The notes under the pieces: model-generated
What the model was told of the DNA's origin: nothing
Database searches by the model: none
What the model saw: the letters and a program-made list of their open reading frames with translations, nothing else
Shown: piece by piece, positions 1-11,045 of the stretch
How positions within the stretch are numbered: position 1 is the stretch's first letter
How the letters are laid out: every line of letters begins with the position of its first letter
Position numbers and translations under genes: made by a program
Assembly (NCBI GenBank): GCA_019429405.1
Contig: JAHYIZ010000001.1
Span: 294,035-358,034 of the forward strand
Reading direction: 5' to 3'
Origin: Paracoccaceae bacterium
Lineage (GTDB): Bacteria > Pseudomonadota > Alphaproteobacteria > Rhodobacterales > Rhodobacteraceae
Length of the DNA stretch: 64,000 nt

Positions 1-106
1 ACTGGGGTGCCAGGCCTTCATGACCGGGACGGGGGCTGAGCTTTTTGACACGCTGGGCGCGCGGGCACAGACTTTTGAGTTGCACGAAGGCGGCGAGGTA
101 ACATGA
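1..106 (+). CDS. recF: RecF C-terminal end (partial)
   Basis: The reading frame is open from the first bases and ends at TGA 104-106. Its last residues read QAFMTGTGAELFDTLGARAQ and then TFELHEGGEVT. This resembles the C-terminus of RecF, the SMC-like ATPase that helps load RecA at gaps in single-stranded DNA. The location just before gyrB fits the common dnaA-dnaN-recF-gyrB order. Only about 34 codons are present, so the identification rests on the tail motif and context. The stop codon overlaps the ATG of the next gene (ATGA), suggesting translational coupling. Confidence 0.7.
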   Translation, partial: LGCQAFMTGTGAELFDTLGARAQTFELHEGGEVT

Positions 107-534
107 CACCGCAACGGGTAACGCTGATCACGCTCGGGGTGGCCGACCTTGGCCGCGCGTGCGCCTTTTACGAGGGCTGGGGCTGGCGGGTGGCAAGCGC
201 GCAGGAAGGCATCGTGTTCTTTCAGATGCTGGGTGCGGCGCTGGCGCTGTTTGGTCGCACCGACCTTGCCGCCGACCAGGGCAGGCCGGGGGCCACGCTT
301 GGCACCGGGGCGGTGACGCTGGCGCAGAACTTTGCCACGCGGGCCGAGGTTGACGCGGCATTCGCGGGCGCGCTGGCGGCAGGCGCCACCGCGCTGAAGG
401 CCCCGAAAGAGGTATTCTGGGGCGGCTATTCGGGCTACTTCGCCGACCCTGACGGCCATGTCTGGGAACTGGCGATGAACCCCTTTTGGCCTTTGGCGGA
501 AGATGGCAGCCTGACCCTGCCAGACGCCGGATAA
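103..534 (+). CDS. VOC family (glyoxalase/bleomycin-resistance fold) protein
   Basis: This 143-residue protein has the vicinal-oxygen-chelate fold, one paired beta-alpha-beta-beta-beta module set. It opens with VTLITLGVADLGRACAFYEG, the typical first strand and helix. It ends with the FADPDGHVWELAMNPFW signature, whose Glu is usually a metal ligand. The family includes glyoxalase I, dioxygenases and antibiotic-binding proteins, and the substrate cannot be read from sequence. The start ATG overlaps the recF stop. The gene sits between recF and gyrB, where many genomes have no gene. Confidence 0.85.
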   Translation: MTPQRVTLITLGVADLGRACAFYEGWGWRVASAQEGIVFFQMLGAALALFGRTDLAADQGRPGATLGTGAVTLAQNFATRAEVDAAFAGALAAGATALKAPKEVFWGGYSGYFADPDGHVWELAMNPFWPLAEDGSLTLPDAG

Positions 535-547
535 TTGCCCCGCGCGC

Positions 548-576
548 GTGACATTGCGCGCCCGACCCCCTATAAG
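548..576 (+). promoter_or_regulatory. Predicted sigma-70 promoter of gyrB
   Basis: A -35 box GTGACA (548-553) and a -10 box TATAAG (571-576) are separated by exactly 17 bases. Each matches the consensus at five of six positions. Transcription would start near 583 and give a leader of about 20 nt before the gyrB ATG at 605. Confidence 0.6.
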
Positions 577-598
577 CGGAGGGCAAAACCCAAGGTAG

Positions 599-3025
<2,427 letters not shown>

Positions 3026-3074
3026 GGGGGCGCCCCGGTTGCGATCGGGGGCTTCTATCAGAGCAGCGGCCTCT

Positions 3075-3156
3075 TGCCCGGCGGCACGCCGGGCAGCGCC
3101 CGACCAGCCCCCCAGGGCGGGCGCTTCACGCCCACCCACGGGCCCGGGCGCTGCCC
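3075..3156. repeat. Nested GC-rich palindromes between gyrB and dxs
   Basis: The 174-base gap between the convergent genes gyrB and dxs holds no gene but several inverted repeats. One is a 9-bp perfect stem at 3075-3083/3087-3095 with a 3-base loop. A second is a 12-bp inverted pair, GGGCAGCGCCCG at 3091-3102 and its complement at 3145-3156. Smaller GGGCG/CGCCC pairs lie inside. There is no T-run. The position between two converging genes suggests a two-way terminator or a dispersed intergenic palindrome; both are inference. Confidence 0.5.
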
Positions 3157-3199
3157 TAGGTTCTTCACATCTGACGTTGCTGGAAGAGTTCTGTCCCCC

Positions 3200-5110
3200 T
3201 CACGCCCTCCGCGCCACCTTCACCCCCAACACTTCCAGCACCTTCGCCTCGATCTGGGGGGCGTTCATGGCGGCGGCGGCGTACATGTCCTCTGGGTTGG
3301 CGTGGTCGATGAAGGTGTCGGGCAGCACCATGGACCGAAAGCGATAGCCACGGTCGAAGATGCCCTCTTCGGCCAGCAATTGCGCGACATGGCTGCCAAA
3401 GCCGCCCAGCGCGCCCTCTTCAACGCAAATCAGCGCCTCGTGTTCGGCCACCAGCCGCAAAATCAGCTCGCGGTCCAAGGGTTTGGCAAAGCGCGCGTCG
3501 GCCACGGTTGGCGTCAGACCACGCGCGGCAAGTGCCTCGCGCGCTTTCAGCACTTCGGCCAGACGGGTGCCGAACGACAATATCGCCACGCGCCCGCCCT
3601 CGGCTACCACACGGCCCTTGCCGATTTCCAGCGGCACGCCACGGGCTGGCATGTCCACCCCCATGCCCTCGCCGCGCGGGTAGCGGAAGGCGATGGGGCC
3701 GGCGTCATGCGCGGCGGCGGTGGCGACCATATGCACCAGTTCGCCCTCATCCGCCGCAGCCATCACCACAAAGCCCGGCAGGTTGGCAAGGAACGCCACA
3801 TCGAAGGCGCCCGCGTGGGTGGCACCGTCGGCCCCCACCAGCCCCGCGCGGTCGATAGCAAAGCGCACCGGCAGGCGCTGAATTGCCACATCGTGCACCA
3901 CCTGATCGTACCCGCGCTGCAGGAACGTCGAATAGATCGTGCAGAATGGTTTGAGGCCGCCCGCCGCAAGCCCCGCCGAAAAGGTCACCGCATGCTGTTC
4001 GGCAATGCCCACGTCAAAACAACGGCGCGGAAAGCGGTCAGCAAAGAGGTTCAGCCCGGTGCCGTCGGGCATCGCCGCCGTAACGGCGACGATCTTTTCA
4101 TCGCGCTCGGCCTCGGCCAGCAGGCTTTGCGCGAACACCTTGGTGTAGCTGGGCGCATTGCTGGCGGGTTTGGCCTGCACCCCGGTCAGCACGTCGAATT
4201 TGGCGGTGGCGTGGCCACGGTCGGCGGCGGCTTCGGCGGGGGCATAGCCCTTGCCCTTTTTCGTGACCACATGGATCAGCATCGGCCCGGTGGCGCGCGC
4301 CTTGACGGTGCGCAGCAACGGCAAAAGCTGGTCAAGGTCGTGGCCATCCACAGGGCCGACATAGGTAAAGCCCAGTTCTTCAAACAGCGTGCCGCCCACG
4401 GTCATGCCTTTCAGCATTTCCTTGGCGCGCCGCGCACCCTCTTGCAGCGGCTCGGGCAGCAGGCTGACCGCGCCCTTTGCTGCCGCCTTGAATTCCTGAT
4501 AGGGGCTGCCCGCGTAAAGCCGGGTGAGGTAGGCCGAAAGCGCGCCGACCGGCGGCGCAATCGACATTTCGTTATCGTTCAGCACCACGAACAGCCGCTT
4601 GCCAAGGTGGCCCGCATTGTTCATCGCCTCAAACGCCATGCCCGCGCTCATCGCGCCGTCACCTATCACGGCAATCGCGTCGCCCGCATCGCCGCCCAGT
4701 TCGCGCGCCATGGCAAAGCCCAAAGCGGCCGAGATGGAGGTCGAAGAATGGCCGGCCCCGAACGCGTCATAGGGGCTCTCGCTGCGCTTGGTGAAGCCCG
4801 AAAGCCCACCCTTCGCGCGCAGGGTGCGAATGCGGTCGCGCCGCCCGGTCAGAATTTTATGCGGGTAGCACTGGTGGCCGACATCCCAGATGATCTTGTC
4901 GCGCGGGGCATCAAAAACGGCGTGCAGCGCCACGGTCAGTTCCACCACGCCCAGCCCCGCGCCAAGGTGGCCCCCGGTGACCGACACCGCCGAGATTGTC
5001 TCGGCGCGCAATTCATCGGCCAGATGGTGCAACTCGCGGTCGGTGAGTGCTTTCAGGTCTGATGGCAGGCGCACGCGGTCAAGCGTTGGGGTAAGGGGTC
5101 GATTGGTCAT
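3200..5110 (-). CDS. dxs: 1-deoxy-D-xylulose-5-phosphate synthase
   Basis: Dxs condenses pyruvate and glyceraldehyde-3-phosphate, the first step of the MEP isoprenoid pathway, using thiamine diphosphate. The 636-residue protein shows the thiamine-binding [18 protein letters not shown] segment near residue 150, [16 protein letters not shown] near 75 and the catalytic [17 protein letters not shown] region. I chose the ATG at 5110 because GGAGGG lies 5-6 bases upstream; a TTG four codons earlier overlaps that ribosome site. It is the last gene of a leftward group, 18 bases after ispA, so two isoprenoid steps are co-transcribed. Confidence 0.97.
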   Translation of the reverse strand: MTNRPLTPTLDRVRLPSDLKALTDRELHHLADELRAETISAVSVTGGHLGAGLGVVELTVALHAVFDAPRDKIIWDVGHQCYPHKILTGRRDRIRTLRAKGGLSGFTKRSESPYDAFGAGHSSTSISAALGFAMARELGGDAGDAIAVIGDGAMSAGMAFEAMNNAGHLGKRLFVVLNDNEMSIAPPVGALSAYLTRLYAGSPYQEFKAAAKGAVSLLPEPLQEGARRAKEMLKGMTVGGTLFEELGFTYVGPVDGHDLDQLLPLLRTVKARATGPMLIHVVTKKGKGYAPAEAAADRGHATAKFDVLTGVQAKPASNAPSYTKVFAQSLLAEAERDEKIVAVTAAMPDGTGLNLFADRFPRRCFDVGIAEQHAVTFSAGLAAGGLKPFCTIYSTFLQRGYDQVVHDVAIQRLPVRFAIDRAGLVGADGATHAGAFDVAFLANLPGFVVMAAADEGELVHMVATAAAHDAGPIAFRYPRGEGMGVDMPARGVPLEIGKGRVVAEGGRVAILSFGTRLAEVLKAREALAARGLTPTVADARFAKPLDRELILRLVAEHEALICVEEGALGGFGSHVAQLLAEEGIFDRGYRFRSMVLPDTFIDHANPEDMYAAAAMNAPQIEAKVLEVLGVKVARRA

Positions 5111-5128
5111 TTGGCCCTCCAAAGGGCG

Positions 5129-5995
5129 TCAGGTCTGGCGGGCAATAGCGAAGCGCGCGGCGTCCCGCAAGGTTTGCGCCTTTGCGCCATAGGGCGCAAG
5201 CGCGGTGCAGGCCTCATCGACCAGCACCTCGGCCCTTGCGCGCGCCCCGGCCAGCCCAAGCAGGGTCACGAAAGTGGCCTTGCCCGCGCCCGCATCCTTG
5301 CCCAGCCGCTTGCCCGCCTGCGCCTCGGACCCGGTCACATCAAGAATGTCATCGGCGATTTGAAAAGCGAGGCCCAGGGCGGCGGCATAGGCGGCCAGGG
5401 GCGCCCGGTCAGCCCCCGCCAGTATCGCCCCCGCCTCGGCCGCAAAAGAAATCAGCGCACCGGTCTTGCCCGCCTGCAACCGGGTGATCTCTTCAAGCGT
5501 CAGCGGCGCGGGCGCAGTTTCGGCGGCAATATCCAGCGCCTGCCCGTAAACCATACCCGCCGCGCCAGACGCTTGCGCCAGCGCGGCAACCAGTTCGATG
5601 CGCCGGTCTGGCGGCCCCAAGACAGGGTCGCAGCACAGCTCGAACGCCAGCGTTTGCAGGGCGTCACCCGCCAAAACCGCCGTCGCCTCGTTCCATTTCA
5701 CATGCACGGTGGGCTGGCCCCGGCGCAGATCGTCATCATCCATCGAAGGAAGATCGTCGTGGATCAGACTATAGGCGTGCAGCGCCTCAACCGCCGCCGC
5801 AGCGGGCATTGCCTGCGCCGCGCTCAGCCCATGAAGCGCGGCACCTTCAAGCACGAGGAAGGCGCGCAGCCGCTTGCCACCGGCTGCGCCATAGCGCATC
5901 GCCTCGGCAAGGTGCCCGGCGGGCTGGCGCGCAATGGCGGCGTCAAGTGTGCCCTGTACCGCGCGCTGCGCTTCGGCCAGCCGCCCCTGAAACAC
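5129..5995 (-). CDS. ispA: Polyprenyl (farnesyl) diphosphate synthase
   Basis: This 288-residue trans-prenyltransferase builds geranyl and farnesyl diphosphate from IPP and DMAPP. It has the first aspartate-rich motif in LIHDDLPSMDDDDLRRG (about residues 78-92), the GKRLRAFLV start of the fold near 40, and the second DDILD motif near 215. The size fits the short-chain IspA type, and dxs next door supports this. The GTG start directly follows the xseB stop (TAA 5996-5998), so translation is probably coupled. The chain length of the product is inferred from family and context. Confidence 0.93.
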   Translation of the reverse strand: MFQGRLAEAQRAVQGTLDAAIARQPAGHLAEAMRYGAAGGKRLRAFLVLEGAALHGLSAAQAMPAAAAVEALHAYSLIHDDLPSMDDDDLRRGQPTVHVKWNEATAVLAGDALQTLAFELCCDPVLGPPDRRIELVAALAQASGAAGMVYGQALDIAAETAPAPLTLEEITRLQAGKTGALISFAAEAGAILAGADRAPLAAYAAALGLAFQIADDILDVTGSEAQAGKRLGKDAGAGKATFVTLLGLAGARARAEVLVDEACTALAPYGAKAQTLRDAARFAIARQT

Positions 5996-6232
5996 TTATA
6001 GCCCCGTAACCGGAGTGGCGCCGGTGGGCTGGCCGCCCTCGCCCAACGTTATCTTTTCAACGCGCTCTTCGGCGGCCTTCAAAAGCGCCTCGCAATGCGC
6101 CTTGAGCGCCGCGCCCTGTTCGTAAAGCATGATCGACTGGTCGAGCGACACGGTGCCCTGTTCCAGATCGCGCACGACCTTTTCCAGCGCCGCCATCGCG
6201 TCTTCGAAACTCATCGCCGTGATGTCAGTCAT
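5996..6232 (-). CDS. xseB: Exodeoxyribonuclease VII small subunit
   Basis: A 78-residue protein of the XseB family. XseB subunits wrap the large subunit XseA to form the single-strand-specific exonuclease VII. The FEDAMAALEKVVRDLEQGTV helix and the following SLDQSIMLYEQGAALKAHCE helix are the family signature. xseA is not in this window. The xseB-ispA-dxs order is common in proteobacteria. Its start overlaps the end of the upstream deacetylase-like gene by 8 bases. Confidence 0.95.
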   Translation of the reverse strand: MTDITAMSFEDAMAALEKVVRDLEQGTVSLDQSIMLYEQGAALKAHCEALLKAAEERVEKITLGEGGQPTGATPVTGL

Positions 6233-7160
6233 CGCCCCGCTCCATTAGAACCGCCACATGTGCGGCAACGCTGGCCGCAAGCGCGGTCAGATCATATCCG
6301 CCTTCAAGTGTCGAGACCACCCGCCCGCCGCAGCAATCATCGGCCAGATCGCAGATGGCATGGGTCAGCCAGCGGTAATCGGCCTCAGTCCAGTTGAGGC
6401 TGGCCAGCGGGTCGGCCCGATGCGCATCAAAGCCGGCCGAAACCAGCAAAAGGTCGGGCGCGAACCCCTGAACCCGCGCAAGCGCCGCCTGCCAGAGCGG
6501 GCGCATCACCGCGCCCCCCGAGCCGGCCGGCAGCGGGATATTGATGATCTGGCCATGCGCCCCGGTCTCAACGGCGGCACCCGAACCGGGGTACAGCGGC
6601 ATCTGGTGCGACGAGACAAACATGGCACGCGGTTCTTCCCACAAAAGCGACTGCGTGCCGTTGCCGTGGTGCACATCGAAGTCAAGCACCGCGACGCGGG
6701 CGAGGCGGTGATGGTCAAGCGCACGCAAGGCGGCAATTGCCACCGTGCCAAAAAGGCAAAACCCCAACGGCGCCTCGGCCTCGGCATGGTGGCCGGGCGG
6801 GCGCATGGCGACAAATGCATTCGCCACCCGCCCCGCCAGAACCGCATCGACCGCCGCATTGACACCGCCAATGGCATGCATTGCCGCCTCAAACGAGGCG
6901 GACGAAACGTAGGTGTCGGGGTCAAGCATGGCTTGCCCCACGGCGGGAAGGGCGGCGCGGATGCGGTCGAGGTGGCGCTGCGGGTGGCAACGCAGCACTT
7001 CGGTCTCGTCGGCGCGCGGCGCGGGCGCGCGGGCGAGCGCGTCAAACTCAGGTGCGCGCAGGGCCGCCCAGACCGCCTCAATGCGCGCCTCGCGTTCGGC
7101 ATGGCCGGGGGGCGCTGCGTGCTGAAGCGCGCTGGCGTGGGTGTAAAGGGCGGTTGTCAT
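6225..7160 (-). CDS. Histone deacetylase family protein
   Basis: This 311-residue protein belongs to the arginase/deacetylase fold that removes acyl groups from lysine or polyamine amides. MRPPGHHAEAE near residue 119 gives the catalytic His pair. VLDFDVHHGNGT near 158-168 supplies zinc ligands Asp and His. A later SAGFDAHRADPLA gives another ligand Asp. It resembles the class II/acetylpolyamine-amidohydrolase-like branch. The start at 7160 (MTTALYTHAS) matches where related proteins begin; an earlier in-frame start would add 12 unlike residues. It heads the xseB-ispA-dxs group by overlap. The substrate is unknown. Confidence 0.9.
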   Translation of the reverse strand: MTTALYTHASALQHAAPPGHAEREARIEAVWAALRAPEFDALARAPAPRADETEVLRCHPQRHLDRIRAALPAVGQAMLDPDTYVSSASFEAAMHAIGGVNAAVDAVLAGRVANAFVAMRPPGHHAEAEAPLGFCLFGTVAIAALRALDHHRLARVAVLDFDVHHGNGTQSLLWEEPRAMFVSSHQMPLYPGSGAAVETGAHGQIINIPLPAGSGGAVMRPLWQAALARVQGFAPDLLLVSAGFDAHRADPLASLNWTEADYRWLTHAICDLADDCCGGRVVSTLEGGYDLTALAASVAAHVAVLMERGDD

Positions 7161-7186
7161 CCGGGCAAGGCTAAGGTGCTGCGCGC

Positions 7187-7205
7187 CGCCACGCAAGGCG
7201 TGGCG
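7187..7205 (-). terminator. Hairpin after the PaiB-like gene
   Basis: An 8-bp perfect stem, CGCCACGC and its complement, with loop AAG, lies directly after the PaiB-like stop and before the deacetylase-like gene. No U-tract follows, so it may only partly stop or stabilise transcripts. Confidence 0.35.
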
Positions 7206-7207
7206 CC

Positions 7208-7816
7208 CTATTCGGGCGCCAGCATCCGCGCCGCAATCTCGGCGGCACCCGACCCGAATCCCTCGGCCTGCATCGCCCGGCCCGCTGCCACTCGCGCCGC
7301 TTCGGGCTTGTTCTGTCCAAGCTTGAGCGTGCCCTGCACATCGTCGATGCGCAACCGACAGGGCACGATCGCCCGCATCATGCGCGTCAGCACATCATCA
7401 GGCATCTTGTCCAGCCGCCACGGCGCCTTTTGCAGCCGCGCCTCGAACGCCGCCGAAAGCCGCTCCAGATGCCCACGCAGAGCAGTTTCGGGCAGCAGCT
7501 CTACCACCCCGCGCAGATGCACGGCGTGGTAGTTCCAGGTCGGCACCTGATGCTCCATCCCATACCAGTCGGGCGAGACATAGGCATCGGCCCCGCTGAC
7601 CACCATCAGCCCCGGCTGCGGCGCAGCCAACGCCCGTGCCATCGGCGCCGCGCGCACGATATGAAACTCGATACCGCCTGCGGCCTCGCAAAAAGGCAAA
7701 TGCGAAACCAGCGGCCCCGCAGCGCCGTTCACGCAAAGCGCGCCAAAACCGCGCGCCAGCGCAAAGCCAAGGTTCGCCGCGCCAGATTCACCGCGAAATG
7801 CCGGGTTGGGATGCAT
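7208..7816 (-). CDS. PaiB-like FMN-binding protein
   Basis: A 202-residue protein of the PaiB family (FMN-binding split barrel; often named negative transcriptional regulator after Bacillus PaiB). Family signs are MHPNPAFRGE at the start, GPLVSHLPFCE, YVSPDWYG, VPTWNYHAVHLRGVVELL and MMRAIVPCRLRIDDVQGTLK with LGQNK near the end. The usual length is about 205 residues. The start at 7816 fits the family; a longer reading extends into the palindromic repeat upstream. Whether it regulates or binds flavin here is inferred from family only. Confidence 0.9.
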   Translation of the reverse strand: MHPNPAFRGESGAANLGFALARGFGALCVNGAAGPLVSHLPFCEAAGGIEFHIVRAAPMARALAAPQPGLMVVSGADAYVSPDWYGMEHQVPTWNYHAVHLRGVVELLPETALRGHLERLSAAFEARLQKAPWRLDKMPDDVLTRMMRAIVPCRLRIDDVQGTLKLGQNKPEAARVAAGRAMQAEGFGSGAAEIAARMLAPE

Positions 7817-7839
7817 GGTCTTTCCCCTTCTCCAATGCA

Positions 7840-7929
7840 AAATACCCCGCGGGGGTCCGGGGGTGTAAAACCCCCGGCGCGTGCCGCGGGCAAGGCCGGG
7901 GGCGCCGCCCCCGGACCCCCGGGGTATTT
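7840..7929. repeat. 90-bp palindromic intergenic element (copy 1)
   Basis: Two near-identical arms, starting AAATACCCC on each strand (7840-7863 and 7908-7929), form an imperfect 22-24 bp inverted repeat that differs by a two-base insertion. Inside are a hairpin CCGGGGG-TGTAAAA-CCCCCGG (7858-7877) and a second GC palindrome. A half copy occurs at 57173-57210. It lies between the mtaB end and the paiB-like start, both leftward, where it may terminate mtaB or act as a mobile REP/MITE-like element. Confidence 0.7.
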
Positions 7930-7944
7930 CCACATTGAAGAAGA

Positions 7945-9198
7945 CTATGCCAGAAGCTGCGTGCCGCTGTGGCCCGAAATCAAAGCGTCAATCAGGGCGC
8001 CTTCGGGCTGATCGTTGGCAAAGGCGACCTCGGTAAAATACTCGGTGCGGCCAAGCCGGGGGCCTTCGGTCAGAATGCGCCGGGTCTGGCCGACCTCGGC
8101 CTGAAGGTGGGCGTGCAGGCGGGCATCGCCTGCGGCGCGCAGGCGGGCGGCGCGGGCCTTTATGGCGGGGCCCTTCAGCTGCGGCATGCGGGCGGCGGGG
8201 GTGCCTTTGCGCGGGCTGAAGGGGAAGACGTGCAGGAAGGTCAGGCCGCAGTCTTCGATGAGGCGCAACGAGTTTTCAAACATCTCCTCGGTCTCGGTCG
8301 GAAAGCCCGCGATGATGTCGGCGCCGAACACGATACCGGGGCGCAAGCGCCGCGCCTCTTCGCAAAACCGGATCGCGTCATCGCGGCTGTGGCGGCGCTT
8401 CATGCGTTTTAGGATCATGTCATCGCCGTGTTGCAGGCTCAGGTGCAGGTGCGGCATCAGGCGCGGTTCGGTGGCAATGGCGGCCAGCAGGTTTTCATCC
8501 ACCTCGATGCTGTCGATCGAGGAAATGCGCAGCCGCGCAAGATCGGGCACCAGCCGCAGGATGCGCATCACAAGGTCGCCCAGGCGCGGCGCGGCGGGCA
8601 GATCGGCACCCCAGGAGGTAAGATCAACCCCGGTCAGCACCACTTCGGCAAAACCCTTGGCCACCAGCCGCTTGATCTGCTCGACCACCACGCCCGCAGG
8701 CACCGAGCGCGAATTGCCGCGACCGTAGGGGATGATGCAGAAGGTGCAGCGGTGGTCGCAGCCGTTTTGCACCTGCACATAGGCGCGGTGGCGGCCAAAA
8801 CCGTCGATCAGGTGGCCAGCGGTTTCACGCACTGAGAGGATGTCATCGACCATTACCTTTTCGGTCTGGCCGATCAGATCGGGGGCGGCCAGGGCGCCCC
8901 AAGTGGCGGGTTGCATTTTTTCGTGGTTGCCGACCACCCGCGTCACTTCGGGCATGGCGGCGAAGGTTTCGGGTTCGGTCTGCGCCGCGCAGCCGGTAAC
9001 AGTGATCGGCGCACCGGGGTTTTCGCGCGCCAGACGGCGGATCTCCTGCCGGGCCTTGCGCACCGCCTCGGCGGTGACAGCACAGGTGTTGACGATGACC
9101 GCGTTGCCCATGCCTGCGGCAGCGGCGAGCTCTTTCATCGCTTCGCTTTCATAGGCGTTGAGGCGGCAGCCGAGGGTGGCAAAGATGGGGCCGGTCAT
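7945..9198 (-). CDS. mtaB: tRNA t6A37 methylthiotransferase
   Basis: MtaB is a radical-SAM enzyme that adds a methylthio group to N6-threonylcarbamoyladenosine 37 of tRNA, forming ms2t6A. The 417-residue protein has the N-terminal methylthiotransferase cysteines C11, C39 and C70 ([27 protein letters not shown]). The radical-SAM motif is C147-x3-C151-x2-C154 in [20 protein letters not shown], and a TRAM-like C-terminal region follows. The start at 9198 overlaps the dapF stop as ATGA. tsaE at 26.1 kb is needed for the t6A substrate. Confidence 0.95.
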   Translation of the reverse strand: MTGPIFATLGCRLNAYESEAMKELAAAAGMGNAVIVNTCAVTAEAVRKARQEIRRLARENPGAPITVTGCAAQTEPETFAAMPEVTRVVGNHEKMQPATWGALAAPDLIGQTEKVMVDDILSVRETAGHLIDGFGRHRAYVQVQNGCDHRCTFCIIPYGRGNSRSVPAGVVVEQIKRLVAKGFAEVVLTGVDLTSWGADLPAAPRLGDLVMRILRLVPDLARLRISSIDSIEVDENLLAAIATEPRLMPHLHLSLQHGDDMILKRMKRRHSRDDAIRFCEEARRLRPGIVFGADIIAGFPTETEEMFENSLRLIEDCGLTFLHVFPFSPRKGTPAARMPQLKGPAIKARAARLRAAGDARLHAHLQAEVGQTRRILTEGPRLGRTEYFTEVAFANDQPEGALIDALISGHSGTQLLA

Positions 9199-10034
9199 AC
9201 CTGGGCAGCCAGAAATTCGGGCGAAAGGGTGCCGCAGAACACCAGTGCGGTGGGGCCGGTCATCCAGACGCCATCGTCGCGCCAGTCGATGAGCAGCGTG
9301 CCGCCATCGACATCGACAGTGACTTGGCGCCCGGTGAGGCCGCGCAGGTGGGCTGCGACCGCAGTGGCGCAGGTGCCCGAGCCGCAGGCAAGGGTGATGC
9401 CGGTGCCGCGTTCCCACACCCGCATGCGCAGCCGGTCGGGCGCGGTCAGCGAGGCGAACTCGACATTCGTGGCCCGCGGGAACAGCGGGTCATGTTCGAT
9501 GCGCGGACCGAGACCCGCCACATCGACGGCTTCGGCATCGGGCACGAAATGCACGCAATGCGGGTTACCCATGCCGACCGCGACAGGGTCGCCCGGCAGC
9601 GGCAGGTGCAGCGTATCAACAGCGCGGGCCAGCGGCAGGTCAGCCCAATCGAGTTGCGGCGCGCCCATGTTGACGCGGGTCAGCCCGCCGCCCGCATCTT
9701 CGGCGGCAAGCAACCCGCGCTCGGTGCGCAGGGTCAACCGCGCGGCGCCAGTTTCATCAAGGATCAGGCGGGCAACGCAGCGCGTGGCGTTGCCGCAGGC
9801 GCCTGCGGTGGTGCCATCGGCGTTATAAAAGGTCAGTCGCGCATCAGCCTGCGCATCAGCCTCGATCAGCACCAGCTGGTCAAAGCCAACGCCTCGGTGC
9901 CGGTCGCCCAGCGCGCGCGCAAGGGCAGGCGTGACCGTTCCGCCGCCTTCGCGGGCGTCGATTACCACGAAGTCATTGCCAGCCCCATGCATTTTCAGAA
10001 AGGGCAGGCCCGAAGGGGGCGCTTTGGTCATCAT
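9195..10034 (-). CDS. dapF: Diaminopimelate epimerase
   Basis: DapF converts LL- to meso-diaminopimelate for lysine and peptidoglycan synthesis, without a cofactor. The 279-residue protein shows [17 protein letters not shown] at its start and the two catalytic cysteines: C80 in [13 protein letters not shown] and C217 in [20 protein letters not shown] is also conserved. Two adjacent ATGs (10034, 10031) are possible. Longer readings run through the tRNA-Lys gene on the other strand and are not real. It is coupled to mtaB. Confidence 0.96.
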   Translation of the reverse strand: MMTKAPPSGLPFLKMHGAGNDFVVIDAREGGGTVTPALARALGDRHRGVGFDQLVLIEADAQADARLTFYNADGTTAGACGNATRCVARLILDETGAARLTLRTERGLLAAEDAGGGLTRVNMGAPQLDWADLPLARAVDTLHLPLPGDPVAVGMGNPHCVHFVPDAEAVDVAGLGPRIEHDPLFPRATNVEFASLTAPDRLRMRVWERGTGITLACGSGTCATAVAAHLRGLTGRQVTVDVDGGTLLIDWRDDGVWMTGPTALVFCGTLSPEFLAAQV

Positions 10035-10096
10035 GCCGCGCTTTCTACGCAATCCGGGCAGATTCGGCCAGAGCCGGGTTTTTCGCCAAATAAGCC

Positions 10097-10125
10097 CTTG
10101 ACCCGCCCCAGAGGGGTTACTACAG
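10097..10125 (+). promoter_or_regulatory. Alphaproteobacterial-type promoter of tRNA-Lys
   Basis: CTTGAC (10097-10102), 17 bases, then CTACAG (10120-10125). This follows the alphaproteobacterial CTTGAC-N17-CTATAT pattern of stable RNA genes, matching four of six at -10. It ends about 15 bases before the tRNA. Confidence 0.55.
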
Positions 10126-10139
10126 AAGCGCCCTGTGAT

Positions 10140-10215
10140 GGGCCGGTAGCTCAGTTGGTAGAGCAACTGACTTTTAATCAGTAGGTCTCGGGTTCGAGCC
10201 CCGACCGGCTCACCA
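10140..10215 (+). tRNA. tRNA-Lys (anticodon UUU)
   Basis: A 76-nt cloverleaf. Acceptor strands GGGCCGG and CCGGCTC pair with one G-U. The D-arm is GCTCAGTTGGTAGAGC. The anticodon stem ACTGA/TCAGT holds the loop CTTTTAA with TTT at 10173-10175. The T-arm contains GGTTCGAGCC. The discriminator A and a genome-encoded CCA end at 10215. Confidence 0.97.
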
Positions 10216-10313
10216 TCACAGAATTTCCAGCAGCGCGAATGGGGCTTGTCAGGCCATGGCACCAGGGTCAACCGGCCCGGTGGCATGGGTTTGACCCGGT
10301 GGGCGCACGTTGT

Positions 10314-10805
10314 TCACGCAGCGCAGGCGCGCGCACCCATGCGAATGGCATCTGCGCCGCTCATCGGCACGACTGCGGCGCTATAGCGAGCCTGCGACAG
10401 GAACCATTGCGCGATGTGCGGCGGATAGTAGCTTGCGATCCAATGCGTGGTGCTGTCCCAATCGCGGTGGTTCGGTGGTATGCCGCGCGCGTGGTGAAAC
10501 CCGAGCGTGGCGCCGGGCGTGACGCAGGCGGATTTGAGCCAGATTGTGCAGGCCGAGTAGCACTGACCCATGATCTGAACCTCGCGGCTGGCGAAGGCGG
10601 CGGACCAGTACTGCGCCTCGTATTCCGGCAAGGGCCCGCCAAGATCATGGGTTATGTAGAGCGGCGCGGCGATCTGGTAATCGGCCGTCGACATTGTGAC
10701 CTGCGGATCGTTCACCGGCGCGCAAGCAGCAAGCGCCGCAGTCGCAGTCAGAGCGGCGCCCAAAAATCTTGCGCCACCGATCAATCGGTTTCGAAAAACA
10801 TTCAT
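10314..10805 (-). CDS. Putative lipoprotein with ClpP/crotonase-like (COG3904-type) domain
   Basis: A 163-residue protein with a positively charged start, a hydrophobic stretch and a lipobox LAAC, so it is probably a lipoprotein. The mature part contains VQIMGQCYSACTIWLKSAC and then TPGATLGFHHARG. This resembles the ClpP-like periplasmic COG3904 group, where the Ser in C-x-SAC would be the nucleophile and the His after LGF may be catalytic. Protease activity is inference. The start at 10805 (MNVFRN) puts a usual signal length before the lipobox; an ATG three codons earlier is possible. Confidence 0.65.
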   Translation of the reverse strand: MNVFRNRLIGGARFLGAALTATAALAACAPVNDPQVTMSTADYQIAAPLYITHDLGGPLPEYEAQYWSAAFASREVQIMGQCYSACTIWLKSACVTPGATLGFHHARGIPPNHRDWDSTTHWIASYYPPHIAQWFLSQARYSAAVVPMSGADAIRMGARACAA

Positions 10806-10936
10806 TTCCCACACCCCCAGTGCATGAGCCTTCGAGGATCGGGGGGATTGTTTTCGATTGGGCTAATGCCGGGCACGCGGGCCACGAAATGCCAGGAAAA
10901 TTGCCTTGCATTCGAGCTTTCCGGGCGCCTGTCGGC

Positions 10937-10942
10937 TATAAT
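10937..10942 (+). promoter_or_regulatory. Possible -10 box upstream of the alpha/beta hydrolase gene
   Basis: A perfect TATAAT occurs in a locally AT-rich part of the 240-base divergent gap 10806-11045. No good -35 lies at normal spacing, so an activator may be needed. The rest of the gap shows no clear gene. Confidence 0.35.
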
Positions 10943-11045
10943 TTTCCTTTTATTGTAGCTATTTGGGGTGAAGATCATCAACCACGCCTTAGCGGTGCCC
11001 CATGCAAGGTTGGGTTGGGAATGTAGCCTGCCCGAGGGGGTGGAG

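Noticed and set aside
3074-5062. Long open frame on the plus strand opposite dxs
   Set aside because: It is the antisense of dxs. High GC removes stop codons and gives long spurious frames. Dxs motifs are on the minus strand.
5111-6001. Long plus-strand frame opposite ispA
   Set aside because: Antisense shadow of ispA; ispA has clear DDxxD motifs.
7817-7933. Longer start for the PaiB-like protein
   Set aside because: It would translate the palindromic repeat, which is unlike the family; family members begin near MHPNPAF.
10035-10286. Longer dapF reading that passes through tRNA-Lys
   Set aside because: The protein before MTKAPPSG is unlike DapF and would overlap a tRNA.
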